This document shows positions 9,415 to 18,491 of a stretch of DNA of 64,000 bases, piece by piece (the stretch's first letter is position 1; the number at the start of each line of letters is the position of its first letter). The position numbers were made by a program, and so were the translations under genes. The notes beneath the pieces are model-generated. The model saw only the letters and a program-made list of their open reading frames with translations. It was not told the DNA's origin and did not search any database. This DNA comes from Shewanella sp. MBTL60-007. GTDB taxonomy: Bacteria; Pseudomonadota; Gammaproteobacteria; Enterobacterales; Shewanellaceae. The DNA lies in NCBI RefSeq assembly GCF_019654915.1, contig NZ_BPET01000004.1, positions 1 through 64,000 of the forward strand. Direction: 5' to 3'.

Positions 9415-10140
9415 TTACCTTAACACCTTACTCAAAAACGCTTGAGTCCTGACCTCTTGAGGATTGCTAAATAGCGCCTCTGGCTTATCTTGTTCGACGA
9501 TGTAGCCGCCGTCCATAAAGATGACTCTGTCTGACACATCACGGGCAAAGCCCATTTCGTGGGTGACTATTACCATGGTCATGCCTTTTTGTGCCAGCGA
9601 CTTCATCACATCGAGGACATCACCGACCATCTCTGGATCCAGCGCCGAGGTTGGCTCATCAAACAGCATCAGCTCAGGCTTCATCGCAAGTGCTCTAGCA
9701 ATTGCAACCCGCTGCTTTTGCCCACCCGATAGGCTAGAAGGATATGCATCAGCTTTATCTTTTAAACCAACTTGCTCAAGCAGTGCAATGGCCTCGATAT
9801 CCGCTTGCGCTTGGGTCATTAGCTTCAGTTTTACAGGCGCGAGGGTGATGTTTTGCTTAACCGTTTTGTGGGGAAACAGATTAAAGTTCTGAAACACCAT
9901 GCCCACTTTCTGTCTAAGTTTATCGACGCAGGCACCTGCAGCTGTGATCGATTGGCCATCTATGATGATTTCCCCTTCAGTTGGCTGCTCGAGTAAGTTG
10001 ATACAACGCAGGAAAGTACTCTTACCGCTACCCGAGGGCCCAATCACACTGACGACCTCACCATGGTTAATCTGCTCAGTTATCCCTTTTAGCACTTGGT
10101 TATCGCCAAAGCTCTTATGTAAGTTATTTATTTTAATCAC
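9415..10140 (-). CDS. Polar amino acid ABC transporter, ATP-binding subunit (GlnQ/ArtP-like)
   Basis: The cytoplasmic ATPase of a polar amino acid importer (PAAT family). It contains Walker [10 protein letters not shown] (about 33-41), the Q-loop [11 protein letters not shown], the signature LSGGQKQR, Walker [15 protein letters not shown] and the switch histidine in VTHEM. Length (241) is exactly that of GlnQ/ArtP proteins. It is the last gene of a three-gene operon: its start overlaps the end of the permease gene by 8 bases, which suggests translational coupling. Substrate is decided by the binding protein; see that entry. Confidence 0.93.
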   Translation of the reverse strand: MIKINNLHKSFGDNQVLKGITEQINHGEVVSVIGPSGSGKSTFLRCINLLEQPTEGEIIIDGQSITAAGACVDKLRQKVGMVFQNFNLFPHKTVKQNITLAPVKLKLMTQAQADIEAIALLEQVGLKDKADAYPSSLSGGQKQRVAIARALAMKPELMLFDEPTSALDPEMVGDVLDVMKSLAQKGMTMVIVTHEMGFARDVSDRVIFMDGGYIVEQDKPEALFSNPQEVRTQAFLSKVLR

Positions 10141-10813
10141 TTTGTTTCAACCTCGTTTCGAATCTAGACAGCATAAAGGTGAAGATATAGGTCAGTAACA
10201 GATAGATAAGCGCACAAGTAAATAGCGGTACGCTGTCTTCGAAGGTTCGGCTACGGATGATTTCCCCTGCCCGCATCAGATCCACACCGCCGATGAAACC
10301 AATTACCGCAGTCTCTTTGAGCAACACGATAAATTCGTTACCTAACGATGGCAGAATATTTTTAATCGCCTGAGGCAAAATCACCTCTTTCATGGTCGCT
10401 GCTTGTGATAGCCCAAGCGAACGCGCCGCTTCCATCTGGCCTTTATCGACGGCTTGAATACCGGCTCTAATGATCTCTGATATATAGGCGCCACTATTAA
10501 GGCCGAAGGCAATAATGGCAGCGGTTATCTTATCGACATCCAGTGCCGCAAGCACGATAAAGTAAAGGATCACTAACTGTACAACCACTGGTGTTCCACG
10601 GATCACGCTGACATAAAAATTAGCAGGCCAGCGTAGGTACCATTTAGATGACATCTTCATCAAGGTTGTCGCAACACCGAGAATCGAACCTATGATCATG
10701 GCGAAGAAGGTCACAATTAAAGTGACTTTAAGGCCGTTGAGAATAAGGTAAATTCCGATTAAGCCGTCTTCGCCTATGGGGGTAAACAGTGAAGTGTTAA
10801 TTGCATCTATCAT
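10133..10813 (-). CDS. Polar amino acid ABC transporter permease (GlnP/ArtQ-like)
   Basis: The inner-membrane permease of the same importer, 226 residues with about five hydrophobic segments. The His/Glu/Gln-type permease signature is clear: the EAA loop around residues 140-160 reads [20 protein letters not shown], followed by [16 protein letters not shown]. It probably works as a homodimer because only one permease gene is present. It starts 7 bases after the binding-protein stop codon and overlaps the ATPase gene. Confidence 0.93.
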   Translation of the reverse strand: MIDAINTSLFTPIGEDGLIGIYLILNGLKVTLIVTFFAMIIGSILGVATTLMKMSSKWYLRWPANFYVSVIRGTPVVVQLVILYFIVLAALDVDKITAAIIAFGLNSGAYISEIIRAGIQAVDKGQMEAARSLGLSQAATMKEVILPQAIKNILPSLGNEFIVLLKETAVIGFIGGVDLMRAGEIIRSRTFEDSVPLFTCALIYLLLTYIFTFMLSRFETRLKQSD

Positions 10814-10820
10814 TAGTGAC

Positions 10821-11558
10821 TCACTTCATGTGCTTGTTTACGAGGGCGTCATAGTCACCGTTTTGCTTCATGTTGCTTAGGCTGCTGTTGATGCTGTTTA
10901 GCAGTTCAACTTTGTCTTTGGCGACCGCAAAGCCATAAAACTCAGGAGCAAAATCGAGCTCAACCATCTTTAGCTGTGGATTTTTCTCTAAGAAACTTGC
11001 GGCTGGTTCACTGTCAAAGAGTACTAAGTCGACCTTTGAATTTCTTAGCTCCATCACGGCTTCAAAGCCTGTGTTGAATGCGGTGACATGCTGACTGTAA
11101 CTCTTAGCCATGATGTCGCCGGTTGAGCCTAGCTGCACAGCAATATGCTTATCCTTAAGATCATCTAGGCTATTGATGCTGTTGTTATCTTTATTGACTA
11201 GAACCATCTGGGTGGCTTCATAGTATGGCTCGGAAAAATTCACGCTAGCCTGACGCTCAGGAGTGATAGTCATGCCTGAGGCGATAAAGTCGACCTTGCC
11301 AGCATTGAGCGCGACAATCAGTGAGTCAAAATTCATGTTCTCAATTTTTAGGGTCTTGCCTGCATCTTTAGCTATCTGCTGAGCTAAATCGATATCGAAG
11401 CCCATGATCTCATCACCATTTGGACCTCCTACGTATTCAAAAGGCGGGAATGAAGCATTGGTGCCCACAACAAGTACATCATCACTCTTACCGCAGCCCG
11501 TTAACATCAATGCCCCTGTTAAGCCTAAGCTTGCTACAACCAATACTGACTTCTTCAT
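10821..11558 (-). CDS. Polar amino acid ABC transporter substrate-binding lipoprotein
   Basis: A family 3 solute-binding protein. The lipobox LTGC places the lipidated cysteine at residue 22, so this one is membrane-anchored. The mature start is VLVVGTNASFPPFEYV, with the GFDIDLAQQIA block and the GMTITPERQ segment whose arginine binds the ligand carboxylate. LVLFDSEPAA supplies the acidic residue that binds the ligand amino group. The fold class binds arginine, glutamine, histidine or other polar amino acids. An ARG-box-like sequence lies about 60 bases upstream, which leans toward arginine or ornithine, but that is inference. First gene of the three-gene importer operon. Confidence 0.9.
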   Translation of the reverse strand: MKKSVLVVASLGLTGALMLTGCGKSDDVLVVGTNASFPPFEYVGGPNGDEIMGFDIDLAQQIAKDAGKTLKIENMNFDSLIVALNAGKVDFIASGMTITPERQASVNFSEPYYEATQMVLVNKDNNSINSLDDLKDKHIAVQLGSTGDIMAKSYSQHVTAFNTGFEAVMELRNSKVDLVLFDSEPAASFLEKNPQLKMVELDFAPEFYGFAVAKDKVELLNSINSSLSNMKQNGDYDALVNKHMK

Positions 11559-11617
11559 CTTCCACTCTCTTAATCAAAATACTTAACTGGCATCGACTAT
11601 AAACGGATAAATATCTA

Positions 11618-11635
11618 AATCAATATTTATGCATT
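11618..11635 (-). promoter_or_regulatory. Candidate ArgR box upstream of the amino acid importer operon
   Basis: On the minus strand the 18-mer AATGCATAAATATTGATT resembles enterobacterial ARG boxes (TNTGCATAAAAATTCATN type), 60 bases upstream of the binding-protein gene. A second, weaker half-match follows. The remainder of the 389-base gap to the LysR gene is AT-rich with no other element I can name. Confidence 0.35.
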
Positions 11636-11947
11636 AAAAATGACTAAAAATTCCATTTAAATGTGTTTGAATGATTAACTATTAATCGTTATTTTGTTTT
11701 CTTAACGCTCTATTAACAGTTTGGTAGGGTGCTTATTTATATTCTCTGTGTTGTTTAGAATTTTATGTAGTAGCCTTTTGTGAATAAATATGCGGTACCT
11801 TGTTTTGCTGGGGGACCCAGAATTTTGAGCTGCTTCTTAAATTCATCAAGTCATCGTTAACAAACAAAGTATTACAACCTACTCTGATGAGTTGATGTAT
11901 CTAGCCTCTCTTTAAGAGGTTGTCCTCCAATGATATAAGGTTGAAAC

Positions 11948-12892
11948 ATGAAAGATGGTCTACAGCATGAGGCCTATCAAATGGTGCTCTTTAACGCTTT
12001 AGCCTGTACAGGTAGCTTGACTAAAGCCGCAGATAAACTAGGTATATCAGTCTCTCATGTCAGTAAACAGTTGAACGTCATTGAAGAAAGACTTCAAACT
12101 CAACTGATTAATAGAAATACTAGAGCGCTTACCTTGACTGAGGAAGGTAAGGATTTCGCCAGTTACTGTGAGCAAATCGTGAATCTTATTCACTTAGCGA
12201 ACACCAAAGTACCTAGTTGCAGAGATGAGCTTTCAGGAAATGTGCGATTAGCACTTTCCTGCTCATTCGGAAACCTGCACGTTTTACCTGTGTTGGATGC
12301 ACTCCAGAAAAAGTACCCTGACCTTAATATCGAAGTGAGTTTGTTTGATTATAAGATAGACATGCTGGATGAAGGCTTCGATCTTTGGTTTACGACATTT
12401 GAAGAGATAAATATAGGTTATGTTGCCCAAAGAATAGTCGATACACATTTTATACTCTTGGCATCTCCAGATTACATACAGCGCTATGGTGAGCCTGCGC
12501 ACCCTGACGATTTGACTGTTCACAACTGTGTTACCTATCACAGCAAGGATCGCAGTTATACCCATTGGTTATTTGAAAAAGAGGGTAAACAGCGGGATGT
12601 ACAAGTTAATGGAAACTACCGAGTCGATAAGGCTGAGGCTATACGAGATGCGGTTATGGCGGGTAGGGGGATTGGTTATATCGGCAGCTATCTGCTAACT
12701 GATGAGTTAGAAAAAGGAGAGTTACTCCCCTTAATGCAAGATTGGAAGCCCATGCAAAAAATGCCTGTTTATGCGGTCTATCCACGAAACCAAAATCTTC
12801 CAACTCGACTGAAAATGATTATAGATGCTGTTAAACAGTCGATTGGTCAGCCAGCATATTGGGACGAGAACTTATCAAAGTGGCTTAAGTGA
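11948..12892 (+). CDS. LysR family transcriptional regulator
   Basis: A 314-residue LysR-type regulator. The winged helix-turn-helix occupies residues about 10-68 (ACTGSLTKAADKLGISVSHVSKQL; key residues are the A-A-x-x-L-x-x-S-x-S-x-V-S pattern), followed by a linker helix and an effector domain. It is divergent from the amino acid importer operon and upstream of the nucleoside phosphorylase gene on the same strand, with about 260 bases to that gene, so either could be the target. An AAGG ribosome-binding site precedes the ATG. Effector and regulon are unknown. Confidence 0.88.
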   Translation: MKDGLQHEAYQMVLFNALACTGSLTKAADKLGISVSHVSKQLNVIEERLQTQLINRNTRALTLTEEGKDFASYCEQIVNLIHLANTKVPSCRDELSGNVRLALSCSFGNLHVLPVLDALQKKYPDLNIEVSLFDYKIDMLDEGFDLWFTTFEEINIGYVAQRIVDTHFILLASPDYIQRYGEPAHPDDLTVHNCVTYHSKDRSYTHWLFEKEGKQRDVQVNGNYRVDKAEAIRDAVMAGRGIGYIGSYLLTDELEKGELLPLMQDWKPMQKMPVYAVYPRNQNLPTRLKMIIDAVKQSIGQPAYWDENLSKWLK

Positions 12893-13152
12893 TAAACAAG
12901 TTAACCTAAATTTGCTCTCAGAGTTCAATAGGCTCATATCCTCAATATCTCATTTGTTTACTGTTAACTGCAGGAGCTATTACTTTTTAACTTTTATCGG
13001 TCCATTTTTTTATTAACTCATTTTACATTCTCTGGCGGAAAAACTGTTTCAAGTGAAAGCCTGTAGATGAGAAAAATGAGCTTGATTACTATCTGATTAT
13101 TAGCTGCAAAGTCAGCTCCAAGGTGTTCAAACATAATAATTAGAGGTGGGTT

Positions 13153-13932
13153 ATGTCAGTCGTAGATAAAAGTGAAAGAACAAAAGGTATTAAGCAGTAC
13201 CATATCGGTATGGTAGAAGGGGATGTGGCCGAATATGTTCTGCTACCGGGAGACCCATTCAGAACAGATATTATTGCGAAATACCTAGACGATGCCGAGT
13301 TAGTTGCCCATAAGCGCGAGCATAAAACCTATACAGGTTATTACAAGGGAGTTCGGGTATCTGTGACTTCAACAGGTATGGGCTGCCCATCTACGGCCAT
13401 CGCAGCTGAAGAGCTAGCTAATATTGGCGCAAAAGTGTTCATCCGTTTAGGAAGCTGCGCAGCTCTGCAAGATGAAATTAATATCGGTGATTTAGTCATT
13501 ACGACCGCGGCTATGAAAAACGAAGGTACATCAAAGTTTTATGTGCCAGACAATTTACCGGCTGTAGCGGATCTAGAAGTCACATCTGAATTAATTCGCG
13601 TCGCTAAAGAGATGTCTGTTGGTGAAAATTACCAGGTTCATTGGGGAATAAGCTCCACCGATGATTCATTTTACGGTGAAACTCCTGAATGGATTGAAAA
13701 GCTTATCAGCTTGAATTTAAAGAATATTGAAATGGAAGCATCAGCACTATTTACCGTGTGCCACCGTCGTGGATTGAAGGGGGCGACTATTTGTGCGGTT
13801 GCTGCTAATCATAAGCGCGGGGAGAACTTTTGGGGGAAACGCAATATTCTACTCGAAAAGGGGATTGAGAAAGAAACAGAGGTCGCACTCGAAGCCATTT
13901 ACCGTTTTCATCATGGCAAGAATCTATTTTAA
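13153..13932 (+). CDS. Nucleoside phosphorylase, uridine phosphorylase/PNP-I family
   Basis: A cytoplasmic phosphorylase that cleaves a nucleoside with phosphate to the base and ribose-1-phosphate. The phosphate-binding loop VLLPGDPFRTDII, the family signature TSTGMGCPSTAIAAEEL, IRLGSCAAL and the ribose-binding segment NIEMEASALF are all present, and 259 residues is normal. It resembles Udp more than DeoD in its GDP-R and STGMG segments, but several Udp-specific residues (for example the uracil-binding loop) differ, so the base specificity is left open. A strong ribosome-binding site (AGAGGTGG) precedes the ATG. It probably feeds nucleoside salvage together with the nearby adenosine deaminase and CNT transporter. 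Confidence 0.87.
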   Translation: MSVVDKSERTKGIKQYHIGMVEGDVAEYVLLPGDPFRTDIIAKYLDDAELVAHKREHKTYTGYYKGVRVSVTSTGMGCPSTAIAAEELANIGAKVFIRLGSCAALQDEINIGDLVITTAAMKNEGTSKFYVPDNLPAVADLEVTSELIRVAKEMSVGENYQVHWGISSTDDSFYGETPEWIEKLISLNLKNIEMEASALFTVCHRRGLKGATICAVAANHKRGENFWGKRNILLEKGIEKETEVALEAIYRFHHGKNLF

Positions 13933-14029
13933 ATTTAGTTGCTTAGGTGGTGTTTTATCAAGTGTAACCGACTGATTTTATTAGTATTAAAGCGCCACGA
14001 TTCATGGTTTAACTCACAGGGAACTAATA

Positions 14030-14269
14030 ATGAGTCATGAACTAATTGGCTATTTAGGTTCTATCGTTATAGCAATTTCTTTACTAGTAACCAATATAAC
14101 AAGACTGCGTTACCTAAATTCAGCTGGCTGTTTAATGATGGTGATTTATGCGCTGTTGATTGGGGCGTATCCAGTCGTTCTGATGAATTGCATCTGTATC
14201 ATGATCAATATTTATCACATCGTGAAAGTAGAAAGAGGCATCAAGGTTGAGCAGATAAAAGCAGATTGA
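14030..14269 (+). CDS. Small YgjV-like inner membrane protein
   Basis: A 79-residue protein with two to three hydrophobic helices (LIGYLGSIVIAISLLVTNI; CLMMVIYALLIGAYPVVLM; NCICIMINIYHIV). The pattern of S-x-x-x-x-N-x-x-x-L-R-x-L-N-x-x-G resembles one half of YgjV-type membrane proteins, whose function is not established. It follows the nucleoside phosphorylase gene by about 100 bases on the same strand and ends just before a bidirectional terminator, so it may share that transcript. Confidence 0.65.
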   Translation: MSHELIGYLGSIVIAISLLVTNITRLRYLNSAGCLMMVIYALLIGAYPVVLMNCICIMINIYHIVKVERGIKVEQIKAD

Positions 14270-14298
14270 CCAGGAGTGTTTTTGTCGGCATTGAGCAT

Positions 14299-14326
14299 AG
14301 AAAAGACAGCCGTAGCTGTCTTTTCT
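14299..14326. terminator. Bidirectional terminator between convergent genes
   Basis: AGAAAAGACAGC and GCTGTCTTTTCT pair perfectly around CGTA. The A/T ends supply a U tract for both strands, so it serves the YgjV-like gene and the TM2 gene. Confidence 0.92.
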
Positions 14327-14384
14327 CTATCAACTGAATTAAGCAACTCCTTGCTTAACGAACTCTTGTTTAAGTCTTTTTTGA

Positions 14385-14726
14385 TTAAAATCCCTGCGAC
14401 ACTCTTTTGCAGTAACGCTGCTCAAAGTTAAATGGTGTCATCTTCAGGGTGCGGAACGCATCGATCCAGCCCACGACCATAGGCACCAGTGTCCAGCTAA
14501 ATGCTAAGTATAAGCTACCTTTTAGGTGCTGACCTAAATAGAACTTGTGTAGCCCTAAGCCTCCTAGTAGGAAGCTAAACCAGATGGCAAGCTTCTGGTT
14601 TTTGATACGCATATCAGGGTCGACTCCAGCTAAGGATTCTAACCCTTGTGCGGCATGACATTGTGGGCAAGAGATTGAATTAAGGTCGATTTTATGGCTG
14701 CACTGTGGGCAATCTATGTTCTGCAT
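14385..14726 (-). CDS. TM2 domain protein with N-terminal zinc ribbon
   Basis: A 113-residue membrane protein. Residues 1-30 form a zinc ribbon with two C-P-Q-C knuckles (CPQCSHKIDL and CPQCHAAQGL), and residues about 40-105 form a TM2 domain: two hydrophobic helices with the typical FLLGGLGLHKFYLGQ core, containing the G-x-x-x-H-x-F-Y-L-G signature. TM2 proteins are small inner-membrane proteins of unknown function. I chose the ATG preceded by GGAG rather than the upstream TTG that extends the reading frame by four residues. The gene is monocistronic. Confidence 0.85.
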   Translation of the reverse strand: MQNIDCPQCSHKIDLNSISCPQCHAAQGLESLAGVDPDMRIKNQKLAIWFSFLLGGLGLHKFYLGQHLKGSLYLAFSWTLVPMVVGWIDAFRTLKMTPFNFEQRYCKRVSQGF

Positions 14727-14738
14727 TGCAAACTCCAA

Positions 14739-15028
14739 TAGTCAATACTGCTGATATCTGGCTAATACCTCATTATGTGTACAAGTGTGCGCCGAAACCT
14801 AGGTGTCTAGTTCACAAAATTAAAATAAAAGCGCTAATTTGGGCCTTTTTGAGCTAAGCCGAGTGGCTCTTACAAAGTTACATGAGCAACCTAAGCTTTG
14901 ATTCAGTTAAATTCGCTTGAGTTAGGCTTTACTAGGGGGGCATTAGGCGTCAGAGCCATAGTGGGAGGGGGCTGTTATTAATTTTAGCTAAGCTAAGAGC
15001 TGTAGATACTTTTGGCGCTAAGCTTGAA
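14739..15028. other. Intergenic stretch without a recognisable element
   Basis: About 300 bases between the TM2 gene and the adenosine deaminase terminator. It presumably includes the TM2 gene promoter. I see no gene, repeat family member or clear operator in it. Confidence 0.5.
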
Positions 15029-15071
15029 ACAAAATAGCCAAGAGCAGCAATTGTATACTGTCCTTGGCTAT
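15029..15071 (-). terminator. Terminator after adenosine deaminase
   Basis: ATAGCCAAG and CTTGGCTAT form a 9-bp stem with a 20-base loop. On the minus strand it is followed by TTTGTTTC. It sits 65 bases past the add stop codon. Confidence 0.8.
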
Positions 15072-15137
15072 CAAGCGGAGATGTATGCGCGATTTATATT
15101 CATCGCGCTAAAGCCTTTAACCTTGGCTCACAGAGCC

Positions 15138-16133
15138 CTAATCAATAAACTTTAGTAAAGCCTGTTTGACTTCGTCTGACGCAAACGAGTTTTCAACACT
15201 CATCTGGTAAATCGTAAAGTAATCTTGCTCACTTAAGTTGAACTTCTCAGCCGATAGCTGCAGCTCTTTGGTCATGTTGGTATCTGATACTGTACGGTTG
15301 TCCGTGTTAATCGTAACTAATAAACCATCACGGTAGAAGTCACCAAATGGATGGTTTTCTAGGCTCTCAACTGCTTTGGTTTGCACGTTGCTGCTAGGGC
15401 AAGTTTCTAGCGCAACCGCTTCTGAACGCACTAAATCGTAAGCCTGTTTATGACTGTTGATATGAATGCCGTGGCCGATACGCTCGGCACCTAAGAGTGA
15501 AATCGCATCATACACATTTTGGCCAACACCTTGCTCACCGGCATGAATGGTGATTCTGTAGCCTTTTTCAAGGGCATACTTGGCGTAGGGAATATACTCG
15601 TGGCAGAAGCCTGGCTCTTCGCTTGCCGCTAAGTCAAAAGCCACTACGCCGTTATCGAGGAACTTAGCACCCGCATCGATAACATCATTGATATCATCTT
15701 TTGGTAGCACCTTAATGATAGACAGGATGTAGTTACCTTTGATGTCATACTGTGCTTCAGCTCTGCGCATCCCTTTGACGACGCTACCAATAATCTGCTC
15801 GAAATTCAGACCCATTTTGCGATGAAGCTGTGGGCCAAAGCGCACCTCTAAGTACTTCACGTTTTCTAAAGCCGCATCTTCAAATAGCTCGAACGAGATA
15901 CGCTCAAGGGCTGCCTCGGTTTGCATCACAGATACAGGTAGTGCAAAGCGGGTCAGGTATTCATCAAGGTTAGGGCAAGACTCCGGTGCTACCATTAGCG
16001 CTTTGATGTCATCGACATCATGGCTTGGAATTTCAACACCTTGGATTTGAGCAAGGTCGATAACAGTTTGTGGGCGAACGCTACCGTCTAGGTGGCAGTG
16101 AAGATCGATTTTGGGTAGCTGTAGATAATTCAT
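15138..16133 (-). CDS. add: Adenosine deaminase
   Basis: Hydrolyses adenosine (and deoxyadenosine) to inosine and ammonia using a single zinc. The metal-binding start motif [16 protein letters not shown] (residues 6-21) has the H-x-H pair. The downstream metal and catalytic residues lie in ITIHAGE (about 192-198), RIGHGI (about 217-222) and the NTDN segment (about 274-277) that contains the zinc aspartate. Length (331) is standard for bacterial Add. It is expressed alone, between a terminator and a 360-base upstream region with two inverted repeats. It likely joins the CNT transporter and nucleoside phosphorylase in purine scavenging. Confidence 0.95.
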   Translation of the reverse strand: MNYLQLPKIDLHCHLDGSVRPQTVIDLAQIQGVEIPSHDVDDIKALMVAPESCPNLDEYLTRFALPVSVMQTEAALERISFELFEDAALENVKYLEVRFGPQLHRKMGLNFEQIIGSVVKGMRRAEAQYDIKGNYILSIIKVLPKDDINDVIDAGAKFLDNGVVAFDLAASEEPGFCHEYIPYAKYALEKGYRITIHAGEQGVGQNVYDAISLLGAERIGHGIHINSHKQAYDLVRSEAVALETCPSSNVQTKAVESLENHPFGDFYRDGLLVTINTDNRTVSDTNMTKELQLSAEKFNLSEQDYFTIYQMSVENSFASDEVKQALLKFID

Positions 16134-16183
16134 GAAGCTCTCCTTTATTGAGTGGTTAAACTAACCTAGCAAGTCAGTACTCA

Positions 16184-16225
16184 AACTGTTACGCAGCAAC
16201 AGTTAACCAATACTAGATCAGTATT
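16184..16225. promoter_or_regulatory. Two adjacent inverted repeats upstream of add
   Basis: AACTGTT and AACAGTT (16184-16204, 7-base spacer) and AATACT and AGTATT (16209-16225, 5-base spacer) lie 50-90 bases before the add start codon, where an operator would sit. No regulator can be named. The rest of the 16134-16495 gap shows only the terminator of the next gene. Confidence 0.35.
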
Positions 16226-16436
16226 AATAAAGTAAAGTCTTCATAATCAAGAGTTTAGGGCTCTTGGTAGAAACTCTCAAACCATATCATTGAGATTATA
16301 CGAAGCGTTAATCCCTAATATTAGCATTCATTTATCCATTTACGGAAGAGTTCCGTTAGAAATAAGACCAGCGTATATTTTCATCGTTATCAGCGACATT
16401 GAGGTGCAGCAAGACTGAAAATGGCTGAGTTAATGG

Positions 16437-16465
16437 CCAAAAAGGTGTTGTAAATACCTTTTTGG
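16437..16465 (-). terminator. Terminator after the YdcH-family gene
   Basis: CCAAAAAGGT pairs with ACCTTTTTGG around a 9-base loop, 30 bases past the stop codon. Confidence 0.75.
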
Positions 16466-16495
16466 CTGAAATCGCTAGGTCAAATATTGAAACAG

Positions 16496-16744
16496 TTATT
16501 TATCGTGGTGGGCTTTTAGCTTCTGGAATAAGACGTCTTTTAAGTTAGCGCGGGTTAGCTTGAGTCGGTGCATATGTTCGTCATCGGTAGGGCTACCGGC
16601 GATTTCGAGTTGGCGAATATCATAGTCTAGGAGGTGGTATTGCTTAGATAATTTGTCAAACTCTTGGTCGGTATAATTCAAGTACACGATATCTTTTTTA
16701 AACTCAGGGAAATCGAAAATAAGCGCGTGGTTCTCATTTAACAT
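16496..16744 (-). CDS. YdcH family (DUF465) small protein
   Basis: An 82-residue, highly charged, probably all-helical protein. The FDKLSKQYHLLDYDIRQLE core and the K-L-T-R-A-x-L-K-D end match the DUF465/YdcH pattern, a small family of helical hairpin proteins with no settled function. A GGAGC ribosome-binding site precedes the ATG. It stands alone with its own terminator. The 318-base gap between it and the RidA gene contains nothing recognisable apart from the RidA-gene stem-loop. Confidence 0.78.
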   Translation of the reverse strand: MLNENHALIFDFPEFKKDIVYLNYTDQEFDKLSKQYHLLDYDIRQLEIAGSPTDDEHMHRLKLTRANLKDVLFQKLKAHHDK

Positions 16745-17028
16745 AGGTGCTCCTTGAAGTGCTGAACTGTTTGAACAGAAACCTGTTATTTTGGCACTGA
16801 ATTCACTATAGCAGTGCTATTGACTCTAAAGTGAGATCTCTGCAGGTTTTAGCGACAGTAAAGATGAAAAATAATGAGGGAATAAAACGCTGACTCAGAG
16901 TGACAACGGATACTGAAATGCCTGTTTGATCTTGTTTGACACTAAGGTTATTGCGGATGAATAAAGGTGTGCATAAAAAGCATCAATTTTGAATCGGTAA
17001 TCATAGCTCGATATGAATAGACGCTAAT

Positions 17029-17049
17029 GGCGGGTTAGCTTTACCCGCC
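17029..17049 (-). terminator. Probable terminator after the triple RidA gene
   Basis: GGCGGGT pairs with ACCCGCC around a 7-base loop, 14 bases past the stop codon. The following T tract is poor. Confidence 0.6.
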
Positions 17050-17062
17050 GAGTGAATATTCG

Positions 17063-18310
17063 TTAAGCTTGAGACGGGGTGCCTTCACAGTTTGAAATAA
17101 CAGCGTCTATTTGCACCTGTGCGCCCATTGGTAATGTCGACACTGCAAAGACGGTTCTTGCTGGAAGGTCCTGTTTGAAAAATGTGCTGTAGACTTGGTC
17201 GATTGCATCCATATCTTCGATATTGGCAACTTGAATATTGACCTTGACCACGTCATCCATCACATGCGCGACACTCTCGATAATCGCTTTTATATTGTTT
17301 AAACATTGCTTAGTTTGCTCAGTAACATCAGCGCTAACTATTTCGCCCGTTGTTGCATCGATTGGTAGCTGGCCTGAAACATGGTTGTAGTGAGAAAATG
17401 CAACTGTATGCGAGTAGGGCGCTGGTGGCGCATTGTTGGTATTGCTGGCTTCTATCACGATAAAACGGCTGTCTTCTTGTGGTTGTGGTGGCGTGCCATC
17501 ACCATGTGACACGACTGTATCTATTTGCACTAAAGCCCCCATTGGTAGTTCTGTTGCATTGACTATGGTACGTGCGGGTACGTAGCTGTTGAAAAAGGTT
17601 GAACACACTTCATTGACCGCGGCTATGTCTGCAAGATCTTTTAGGTAGATGGTTGTTTTTACAATATCGCCCATCACATGATTGATGCTCTCTAATACTG
17701 CTTTAATATTATTTAAGCACTGCTTGGTTTGTTGCGTGATATCGCCAGCAATCAATTTACCCGTTGTTGGCTCGATAGGTAGTTGTGCCGAAAGGTTATT
17801 ATAATGAGAGAAGGCGACGGTCTGTGTCGACATGGCACTGGTTGGCGCATCTTGAGTATCTCTAGAGACTTTCACCAATGGGCAAGGAGCTTGTGGTGCA
17901 GTGCCCTCAGCATTTGAAATCAACGCATCCATTTGCACTAAGGCATCAGTTAAGGGTAACGCTTTTACAGCCACAACGGTGCGGGTTGGCAGCGGCGCTG
18001 AAAAGAATGTGGCATAGACTTCATCAATAGCATCCATATCGTCGATATTCTTAACAAATAAGGTGATTTTGACCATGTCGTCCATTACGTGACCGATACT
18101 TTCAATGATGGCCTTTATATTGGTTAAGCATTGCTTTGCTTGAGCTTTTATATTGCCAACAACAATGTCACCCGTGTTTGGGTTAACTGGTAGTTGTGCT
18201 GAAATGTTGTTGTAATGAGAGAAGGCGACAGTTTGTGTAGAGTGCGCACTTTGTGGTGCATTAGCTGTGTTTCTTGAAACTTTTATAATGTCGTGACTCA
18301 TGTTGAACAT
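17063..18310 (-). CDS. Protein of three fused RidA/YjgF domains
   Basis: Three complete RidA (YjgF/YER057c/UK114) domains lie in tandem at about residues 8-137, 145-273 and 283-411. Each opens with a near-identical V-A-F-S-H-Y-N-x-x-S-x-Q-L-P block and the T-K/A-Q-C-L-x-N-I-K-A core. Stand-alone RidA proteins are about 130-residue trimers that deaminate reactive enamines and imines, with active sites at subunit interfaces. The conserved arginine is present in all three repeats (Arg110, Arg247, Arg385). The acidic residue near the C-terminus is Asp (128, 264, 402) where archetypal RidA has Glu. One chain could therefore fold as a covalent trimer. The gene precedes the urease operon's 3' end on the same strand but is separated by stem-loops. 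A start at residue 4 is equally possible. Confidence 0.88.
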   Translation of the reverse strand: MFNMSHDIIKVSRNTANAPQSAHSTQTVAFSHYNNISAQLPVNPNTGDIVVGNIKAQAKQCLTNIKAIIESIGHVMDDMVKITLFVKNIDDMDAIDEVYATFFSAPLPTRTVVAVKALPLTDALVQMDALISNAEGTAPQAPCPLVKVSRDTQDAPTSAMSTQTVAFSHYNNLSAQLPIEPTTGKLIAGDITQQTKQCLNNIKAVLESINHVMGDIVKTTIYLKDLADIAAVNEVCSTFFNSYVPARTIVNATELPMGALVQIDTVVSHGDGTPPQPQEDSRFIVIEASNTNNAPPAPYSHTVAFSHYNHVSGQLPIDATTGEIVSADVTEQTKQCLNNIKAIIESVAHVMDDVVKVNIQVANIEDMDAIDQVYSTFFKQDLPARTVFAVSTLPMGAQVQIDAVISNCEGTPSQA

Positions 18311-18419
18311 TTACCTCTTAGGTTTTTAATCCGTAGATTTCAGGTTGTGGTGCTTGCATCAGATTGAGATGAAAATCACCGTTGCGTTAATAGCAGCGAA
18401 TGACTTGCTGCTTAATTAG

Positions 18420-18453
18420 TGACTGCTTGCTTGTCATTGCTAGCAAGCAGTCA
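18420..18453 (-). terminator. Long stem-loop downstream of ureG
   Basis: TGACTGCTTGC pairs perfectly with GCAAGCAGTCA (11 bp, 12-base loop) about 40 bases after the ureG stop codon. There is no strong U tract, so it may be a weak terminator or a 3' protective hairpin. Confidence 0.55.
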
Positions 18454-18491
18454 TTGGTGGGGGAGTTGCCATGCCGTACCTGTGACAGGCG

